Shown: one piece after another, positions 58,999 through 64,000 of the stretch
Layout of the letters: each line of letters starts with the position of its first letter
Position numbering within the stretch: the stretch's first letter is position 1
Assembly (NCBI RefSeq): GCF_000269965.1
Contig: NC_017219.1
Coordinates: 2,108,001 to 2,172,000 of the forward strand
DNA length: 64,000 bases
Origin: Bifidobacterium longum subsp. infantis ATCC 15697 = JCM 1222 = DSM 20088
GTDB lineage: Bacteria; Actinomycetota; Actinomycetes; Actinomycetales; Bifidobacteriaceae
Reading direction: 5' to 3'
Translations under genes and position numbers: made by a program
Notes under the pieces: generated by a model
The model's input: the letters and a program-made list of their open reading frames with translations, nothing else
The model's database searches: none
What the model was told of the DNA's origin: nothing

Positions 58999-59868
58999 TC
59001 AGTTCTCGAATACGCGATCGCGAATCATGCGACCGGATTCGTCGAGCGCGGTGGAGAACCGGCCGTAGTCGGACAGAATCACGCCCATGTACAGCATGTC
59101 CACGAGCGCGGTATCGGCCACGCACGAAAAAATCGCATTGCCATAAATCGTATGCGAGTCACGACCCGTCAGCAACGTCACGTCGGCCCAACTGGCCAGC
59201 GGCGCGCCGATGGCATTGGTAATGGCGATGGTTTTCGCACCATGCGATTTCGCCAATCGCAACGCTTTGACAGTATCCGCCGAACTGCCCGAATGAGAGA
59301 AGGCAACGGCCACAGCGCCGTGGGTCAGGTGCCCGGCACCGATCTGCTGCAGGTAAGCGTCAGTATTGAGACGGCACGTCAGTCCCAGGTAGCCGAGCTT
59401 GGTGAACAGATCCATCGCCGGTGTCAACGAGTTCTCCACGCCGAAAATGTCGATGAACTCCGATTCGGCGAGTAGGGCGACCGCCTTGCGATAGGCCTTG
59501 GGGTCCAACGCACTGTGCAGCTCATCGATCAGCGCCTTCGCGCCATCGGCCGCTTTGCTGGGAATCTCATCCTCGCCATCCCACGGATTCAGATCGAATC
59601 CATCCAACGGATTGAAGGTCACTTTGTGCTCGGCGGCCGGATGGCGCAACACGTACCGCAGTTCACGGTAACCGCCGAAGCCGAGCTTGCGGGCGAACCG
59701 AATCACCGTCGGCTGGCTGACGTGGGCGATGTCGGCCATCTGACCGACGGTCAGGTCGGCCGCCTCCTCGATATGATCCCGAATATACTGGGCCACGGCG
59801 CGCTCCGCCGGACGCAGCGACGGATACACGTGGTCGATGCGCTCGCGTATTCCCACCGAGGACTGCAC
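58999..59868 (-). CDS. MurR/RpiR-family transcriptional regulator
   Basis: A 289-residue regulator. The HTH_6 domain (TVGQMADIAHVSQPTVIRFA then RKLGFGGYRELR) is followed by a SIS sugar-phosphate-binding domain (FIDIFGVENSLTPAMDL, VAFSHSGSSADTVKALRLAK, IAITNAIGAPLASWADVTL). RpiR proteins sense phosphosugars. GTG 59868 is chosen for AGGAG seven bases upstream; the frame is open further upstream but runs across the divergent promoter. It is divergent from the GH51 gene and probably controls it. Confidence 0.88.
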   Translation of the reverse strand: MQSSVGIRERIDHVYPSLRPAERAVAQYIRDHIEEAADLTVGQMADIAHVSQPTVIRFARKLGFGGYRELRYVLRHPAAEHKVTFNPLDGFDLNPWDGEDEIPSKAADGAKALIDELHSALDPKAYRKAVALLAESEFIDIFGVENSLTPAMDLFTKLGYLGLTCRLNTDAYLQQIGAGHLTHGAVAVAFSHSGSSADTVKALRLAKSHGAKTIAITNAIGAPLASWADVTLLTGRDSHTIYGNAIFSCVADTALVDMLYMGVILSDYGRFSTALDESGRMIRDRVFEN

Positions 59869-59982
59869 AGCCACGCTCCTAGTCGCCCGTATTTTCCATT
59901 CCCGTTTCGAGGGTACCGGCTGTATACCGGCGAACAATCGACTTGGATTGACCGCAACATGAACGGTGAGCGAACTCTTCCG

Positions 59983-60012
59983 TTTACCTTTCCGCTCCAT
60001 GCCCTCTACAAT
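59983..60012 (+). promoter_or_regulatory. Promoter of the GH51 gene, leaderless
   Basis: TTTACC (59983-59988) and TACAAT (60007-60012) are separated by 18 bp. The expected start of transcription, about seven bases downstream, is the ATG at 60020, so the mRNA is probably leaderless; no ribosome site precedes that ATG. Confidence 0.6.
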
Positions 60013-60019
60013 CGAAACC

Positions 60020-62275
60020 ATGGTGCGGATTAGCGTGGGAAGCCCCACCCATCACACAAGCGGGCGGCTGTACGGCGTGTTCCTCGAGGACATCAACCAT
60101 GGTGCGGATGGCGGGCTGAACGCCAACATGGTGAACAACTACAGTTTTGACGGCGTCTATCTCGACCATCACACGTGGCGTATGGCCGGCGCCGAACGAT
60201 GGCGCACACAGGCCGATTCCCTGCGTTTCTGGGATTTCATCAACTGTTCCGCCGCCAGCCTCGGCAGTGAGATACGCGGGATTCACGGCCAGCGGGTGAC
60301 CACCGACTGTCCCGCCCCGCCAATTCACGCACATAGCCGATACGCTCGCATCACGTTCGATGTTCCTTCCGAAACCGGCCCTGCATATCTGGAAAACCTC
60401 GGCTATAACGGAGGCGGCGACAACGGGGGCGAGCCCGCGTTCTCCATCGTCGCCGACCACACCTATTCCGTCAGTTTCGCGGTACGTCCGGTTCATGGGC
60501 GGGCCGAGCTGTCCGTCGGCGTGGTCGATAGGTATGGCCTGCCGCTCACCAGTATCACTCGATTGTCGTATATCGTGGACTCCGATCCGCTTGACGGTAC
60601 GGAAGAGACCGGTCTGAGGCAGGACGATGGGGCCGATGCGCAGGATTCCGGCGTTTCGATCAGTCCGGATTCATCGGATGATGCCATCGTCATCGGTCGT
60701 GACGGCTGGTACCGGTTCAACGCCGACGTAACCGGCCTGAACACCGATTACGGCAAGCTGCGTATCACCATTGACGCCGGCGAACGCACCACGTTCGATC
60801 TTGATCTGGTGCAGTTCATGGATGCGGACTATTGGGGCGTGGGCGACCCGAAATGGCGTTACGGCAAGCTGCGCCGCGATTTGGTGGAGACCATTCAGGC
60901 GTTGCATCCAGCGTTTCTGCGATTCCCCGGCGGCTGCATCGTCGAAGGTGTGACGCCCGGCAATGAATATCGCTGGAAGGATACCGTCGGCTCTCTGGCC
61001 GCGCGACGCCAACAGTATTCGATGTGGTCGTTCAAGATGCCGGATGGTTCCAGCTATTCGCAGAGCTACCAGATCGGTTTCTACGAATATTTCTGCCTGT
61101 GCGAGGACCTCAAGGCCAAGCCGCTGCCTACCCTGTTCGCCGGCATCGCATGCCAGTCGCCCGGCCGCGATCCGCGCCACATGGATATCAATTCGGCAAC
61201 CTTCCGCAACAATGTTATTCAGGACTACCTGGACCTCATCGAATTCGCGAATGGCGATCCGGAGTCCAGCTCGTGGGCCGCGGTCCGGCGTGATATGGGC
61301 CATCCAGAACCGTTCGGCCTGGACATGATCGGCGTGGGCAACGAAAACTTCGGGGCTGACTACGTGGCCAAGTTTGACATGATCAGCGAGGCCATCCACG
61401 AACGATACCCGGATATGCTGTGTGTGATGAGCGCCGGACTGTTCCCCTTCCAGCCGGCGATGAAGCGCATCTGGGACCATGCGCGAGCGTTGGCCGCAAC
61501 CGATTCCGGGGCACATGATTCCGCCACCAGTGACGCGATTATCGTCGACGAGCATTCCTACCACTCCCCCGAATGGTTTGCATCACAAGCGTCACGATTC
61601 GATACTTACCCGCGTTGCGGTGCCGGCGTCTATTTCGGCGAATATTCAGCCAACGGCTATTTTGCCGGCCAACCACAGACCGAACAAGGCGCGAACACGT
61701 GGAAGTCGGCACTCGGCGAGGCCGCGTTCCTGACCGGTTGCGAGCGCAATTCCGACGTGGTGCGCATGACCTCCTATGCGCCGCTGCTCGCGCATATCCC
61801 GGCTAAGGGGTGGGCGCAGAATCTTATCGAATTCAATCCGGCGCATGTGAACCCCACGGTGAATTATGAGGTGGAGCGGCTGTTTTCCACGCATCTGGGC
61901 GACACGACGTATGCCGTATCCATCAAGCAGACCGCGTCACGTCCCACCAAACATCTGTATGTCAGCGCCACCGGGCATGACGGGGATGACGCCTGCCGTT
62001 ACATCAAAATCGTCAATACCTCCGATTCCCCGGTGGATGTGACGTTGGAAATCGCGCGCGGACTGGCCGGGCTGGGCACCTCGCCATCGCGACCGGTGCG
62101 TTTGGAGGTGACGACGTTAAGCGCCAGTCCGACGGCGAAGACCACTATCGGATACCGCGGCGAGGCTTCGGGGGCGATTGTGCCGGAACGTCGGGCTTAC
62201 ACATTGCCGTCGCCGTCTTCATTGCTGGCGATGAAGATCAAGCCGTACAGCGTCACGCTGGTGGTTTCGCGCTGA
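60020..62275 (+). CDS. Alpha-L-arabinofuranosidase, glycoside hydrolase family 51 type
   Basis: A 751-residue intracellular glycosidase that removes arabinofuranose from arabinan or arabinoxylan oligosaccharides. GH51 pattern: RLYGVFLEDINHGADGGLNA at the start, FLRFPGGCIVEG, the acid/base Glu in GVGNENFGADY, and the nucleophile in VYFGEYSANGYF, followed by a C-terminal beta domain to VTLVVSR. No signal peptide. Length is larger than the 500-residue group, matching the two-domain eukaryote-like and bifidobacterial type with an N-terminal CBM-like region. The start is taken as ATG 60020 because of the adjacent -10 box; GTG 59966 or ATG 59999 are alternatives. Confidence 0.9.
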   Translation: MVRISVGSPTHHTSGRLYGVFLEDINHGADGGLNANMVNNYSFDGVYLDHHTWRMAGAERWRTQADSLRFWDFINCSAASLGSEIRGIHGQRVTTDCPAPPIHAHSRYARITFDVPSETGPAYLENLGYNGGGDNGGEPAFSIVADHTYSVSFAVRPVHGRAELSVGVVDRYGLPLTSITRLSYIVDSDPLDGTEETGLRQDDGADAQDSGVSISPDSSDDAIVIGRDGWYRFNADVTGLNTDYGKLRITIDAGERTTFDLDLVQFMDADYWGVGDPKWRYGKLRRDLVETIQALHPAFLRFPGGCIVEGVTPGNEYRWKDTVGSLAARRQQYSMWSFKMPDGSSYSQSYQIGFYEYFCLCEDLKAKPLPTLFAGIACQSPGRDPRHMDINSATFRNNVIQDYLDLIEFANGDPESSSWAAVRRDMGHPEPFGLDMIGVGNENFGADYVAKFDMISEAIHERYPDMLCVMSAGLFPFQPAMKRIWDHARALAATDSGAHDSATSDAIIVDEHSYHSPEWFASQASRFDTYPRCGAGVYFGEYSANGYFAGQPQTEQGANTWKSALGEAAFLTGCERNSDVVRMTSYAPLLAHIPAKGWAQNLIEFNPAHVNPTVNYEVERLFSTHLGDTTYAVSIKQTASRPTKHLYVSATGHDGDDACRYIKIVNTSDSPVDVTLEIARGLAGLGTSPSRPVRLEVTTLSASPTAKTTIGYRGEASGAIVPERRAYTLPSPSSLLAMKIKPYSVTLVVSR

Positions 62276-62280
62276 TTGGC

Positions 62281-62298
62281 ATCGGCCATTAGGCCGAT
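62281..62298 (+). terminator. Short hairpin after the GH51 gene
   Basis: ATCGGCC-ATTA-GGCCGAT is a perfect 7-bp stem, followed by TCCTTT. It lies 5 bp beyond the stop at 62275. A weak terminator is likely. Confidence 0.5.
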
Positions 62299-62454
62299 TC
62301 CTTTGCCGTTAGAATCACCCTCAAGGATGAGGGGAATCGTGCAGATTCAGGGAATAATAGGGGCTATCCCCCATAGCGAATACAAGCGCGGGAGGGCAGG
62401 ATGGAAACCACGGCGGCCAGAAGACCGCCGGCCAACGATGAAGGAGTGTGCGGT

Positions 62455-62715
62455 ATGTTTATCAATCTGTTCCGCAGGCAGCGCCCTGCGCTCGCCCGGC
62501 TGGCCCGCAACTCCAACGCCTATCGTCAGCCGATGGTTGCGGCCGTATCATCGTCCGCAGTCGGCGTATCCAGCATCACCTCTGCATCCACCACAGCCAA
62601 CACAGACGGCGTATCCGGCGTATCCACGCTGGATGCCACCATCGGCCGCATTCATGACATCCCGCAGTCGGCCATGAGCCGACTGACCGGCTCCCCCACC
62701 GTATACGCGCGGTAG
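62455..62715 (+). CDS. Small protein of unknown function
   Basis: An 86-residue protein: MFINLFRRQRPALARLARNS, then a Ser/Thr/Val-rich middle and PQSAMSRLTGSPTVYAR at the end. I recognise no family. A good AAGGAG eight bases before ATG 62455 and normal codon bias support it as a gene. Its stop is immediately followed by a dispersed repeat copy (62717-62748), which could have shortened a longer protein. No operon partner is evident. Confidence 0.55.
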   Translation: MFINLFRRQRPALARLARNSNAYRQPMVAAVSSSAVGVSSITSASTTANTDGVSGVSTLDATIGRIHDIPQSAMSRLTGSPTVYAR

Positions 62716-62716
62716 A

Positions 62717-62748
62717 CCACCCCAGTCGGCTTCGCCGACAGCCCCCGT
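62717..62748 (+). repeat. Dispersed palindromic repeat copy
   Basis: CCACCCCAGTCGGCTTCGCC followed by GACAGCCCCC is another copy of the repeat at 32.07 and 44.2 kb, with one substitution (CTTCGCC for CTTTGCC). Confidence 0.8.
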
Positions 62749-62838
62749 CGATGAACAGCAGCGACCAGCAACACGGCCGCCGTGCCGGAATACGGTGCCA
62801 TGATGCCGCGCAATGCTGTGCCCGTATATACGGCTGCA

Positions 62839-63249
62839 TCATTGTGTGGCAGTCCAGACACGACTACCGTACGTGACTGGCTCAAACCAATGGAACATAG
62901 TTTCATTGCCACGGCCGACCGCCGGCAGAACGATCATGCCGCCATCGCCATGATGCGCGGCGACTTCGTCCAAAGTGGCCGTCGCGGCATCCTCGACGTT
63001 CTCGCCGGAGAAACGCACACGATCCGACACCTGATGGGCGGCGACCACAGCCTCATGCGCCGGTGCTCCGGATTCCAACAACTGGTATCCGGCATCGAGG
63101 GCGCGCTGCAGATCAAGTTCGACCTGGGCGATGCGTTCAGGCGTGCTGTGCTTGCCACGACTGCCCGCTCCGGCGTGAATGATAAACGTGATGCCGGTTT
63201 CGCTGCCCGCCAGTTCAGTGGTCACCGGCGAAACGGAGGATGTGGTCAT
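62839..63249 (-). pseudogene. Isoaspartyl peptidase/L-asparaginase (plant type), internally deleted
   Basis: ATG 63249 (AAAGGGA upstream) gives MTTSSVSPVTTELAGSE, then FIIHAGAGSRGKHSTPERIA and ALDAGYQLLESGAPAHEAVV, the N-terminus of an N-terminal-nucleophile asparaginase. After about 85 residues the sequence jumps to ATLDEVAAHHGDGGMIVLPA and ETMFHW, which belongs near the C-terminus. The core with the catalytic Thr is missing, so the protein cannot be active. Confidence 0.8.
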
Positions 63250-63591
63250 ATCGTGTCCCTTTCTGGAGTCAGATGGATGTGCTGACGCCAACGTATCGCT
63301 GCTCCCGCATGTATGGGCCGCGACCGGTTCCGCATTTCGCATCATCGGCTCGCGATGGCGTGACTCGTTACTGCGCCACCTCGCCACTACGCCAGGGGCA
63401 ATGCGATGCCGGCTCGATCGGCCAGATCACGCAACGACCACGTGGTCTGCCCCGTTCGCCCGACAACGCTATGCGCATGCCACAGCGAACTGATGATGGC
63501 TTCCTCGCTTATTCATTCGTCGAATGCACTCATCGATGTGGGTATGTAGCCATCAAAAAAACTCGACAACCGCAATGAGCCAGTCACTTGG
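63250..63591. other. Gap between the asparaginase remnant and the last gene
   Basis: No gene supported in 342 bp. It holds the promoter region of the asparaginase remnant and the 3' flank of the leftward aminotransferase gene. No repeat of the families above was seen. Confidence 0.45.
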
Positions 63592-64000
63592 CTACATCTG
63601 TGCTATCGTCTCGCCAATGATTCGAATGCCGGTATCAATGTCAGCAGCATCCGGGCGCACAAAGTTGAGACGGATGTGGGAATCATCCATTTCGTCAACG
63701 TCGAACACACTGCCCGGCATGAACGTGACGCCTTGGGAACGGCAGGATTCCAATACATCCAGAGAGCGCACGCCGTCCGGTAAGGAAACCCAAATATAGT
63801 AGCCACCTGCAGGCACGGTCCAATACACTTCATCCGGCGCATACTGTTCCAATGCTGCGATTGCTGCATCTCGTCGAATGCGGTAAGCCTTAATCAAACC
63901 GTGCAAATGTTCGGCGACGCGGCCTTCTTTAAGCAGTTCCAGGCAGATGCGCTGCGATGACGTGCTCGTATGCTGGTCGACCATGCGCCGCAGAGCCGCC
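63592..64000 (-). CDS. PLP-dependent aminotransferase (2-aminoadipate/MocR type), C-terminal part
   Basis: The gene enters from beyond the right edge; about 136 residues are visible, ending at the stop 63592. MVDQHTSTSSQRICLELLKE, PAGGYYIWVSLPDGVRSLDV, GVTFMPGSVFDV and SHIRLNFVRPDAADIDTGI match the C-terminal domain of class I aminotransferases of the LysN/MocR group, in which the RLNF Arg binds the substrate carboxylate. Whether an N-terminal GntR domain is present is not visible. Confidence 0.85.
   Translation of the reverse strand, partial: AALRRMVDQHTSTSSQRICLELLKEGRVAEHLHGLIKAYRIRRDAAIAALEQYAPDEVYWTVPAGGYYIWVSLPDGVRSLDVLESCRSQGVTFMPGSVFDVDEMDDSHIRLNFVRPDAADIDTGIRIIGETIAQM

Overview
The window is a high-GC Gram-positive (actinobacterial) chromosome segment that looks like Bifidobacterium, most probably the B. 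longum group. The evidence is a strong third-position GC bias (long antisense shadow frames under every real gene), a single-chain PurL of about 1,244 residues, dispersed pur genes, AGGAG-type ribosome sites mixed with probably leaderless genes, and the general gene set. The species call is inference; no search was run.

Layout: 1-3430 is an accessory zone. It holds the 5' end of an IS21-type istA leaving the left edge, the tail of a small membrane protein, and an AT-rich two-gene ABC exporter whose ATPase gene is split by a complete 1,432-bp IS3-family element with a TAC target duplication. 3549-9121 holds a bile-acid/sodium-symporter family protein, tRNA-His, a threonine-aldolase-like enzyme, a glycosyltransferase, an aminotransferase, and then an array of CATGGGGCGGT motifs at an exact 19-bp period in front of purT.

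Purine synthesis is spread over four places: purT (9.2 kb), purC-purL (11.2-15.9 kb), purF-purM-purD (30.5-34.5 kb) and purE-purK (48.8-50.4 kb, minus strand, with a Fur-family regulator coupled to purK). purC and purF share an 18-bp upstream motif. Between them lie a lipase/acyltransferase/membrane-protein operon, a DNA glycosylase, a HipBA pair, an SOS-type Y-family polymerase with a YolD-like partner and a perfect CGAAC-N4-GTTCG LexA box, and a cluster of an SAH-hydrolase-like protein, an amidohydrolase, a DUF985 cupin and an amino-acid ABC transporter.

The most coherent accessory system is the zinc-limitation block at 38.9-46.9 kb. It contains a zinc-binding lipoprotein (znuA), a CobW-like protein without a P-loop, a run of alternative ribosomal proteins (L28, L33, S14, L31, L36, L32), a decayed second zinc-binding protein with a His-rich loop, a DUF318 permease plus TIGR03943 partner, the Fur-family repressor (Zur), and a 13-Cys/10-His small protein. 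TGATAAT-type palindromes sit in front of znuA, the CobW-like/L28 divergent pair, zur and, more weakly, the Cys-rich gene. Five copies of a GGCAGAAATCCCGCG hairpin family lie inside the same block.

50.5-64 kb carries a zinc-type dehydrogenase, a DXS-like protein, a MacB-like exporter operon with a secreted partner, tRNA-Arg, an RecG/AlbA-type ATPase-fold protein, and a divergent RpiR regulator/GH51 arabinofuranosidase pair. Several decayed genes (aldo/keto reductase, TetR-ABC-permease, asparaginase) and a dispersed palindromic repeat (core AGTCGGCTTTGCCGACAG) complete the window.
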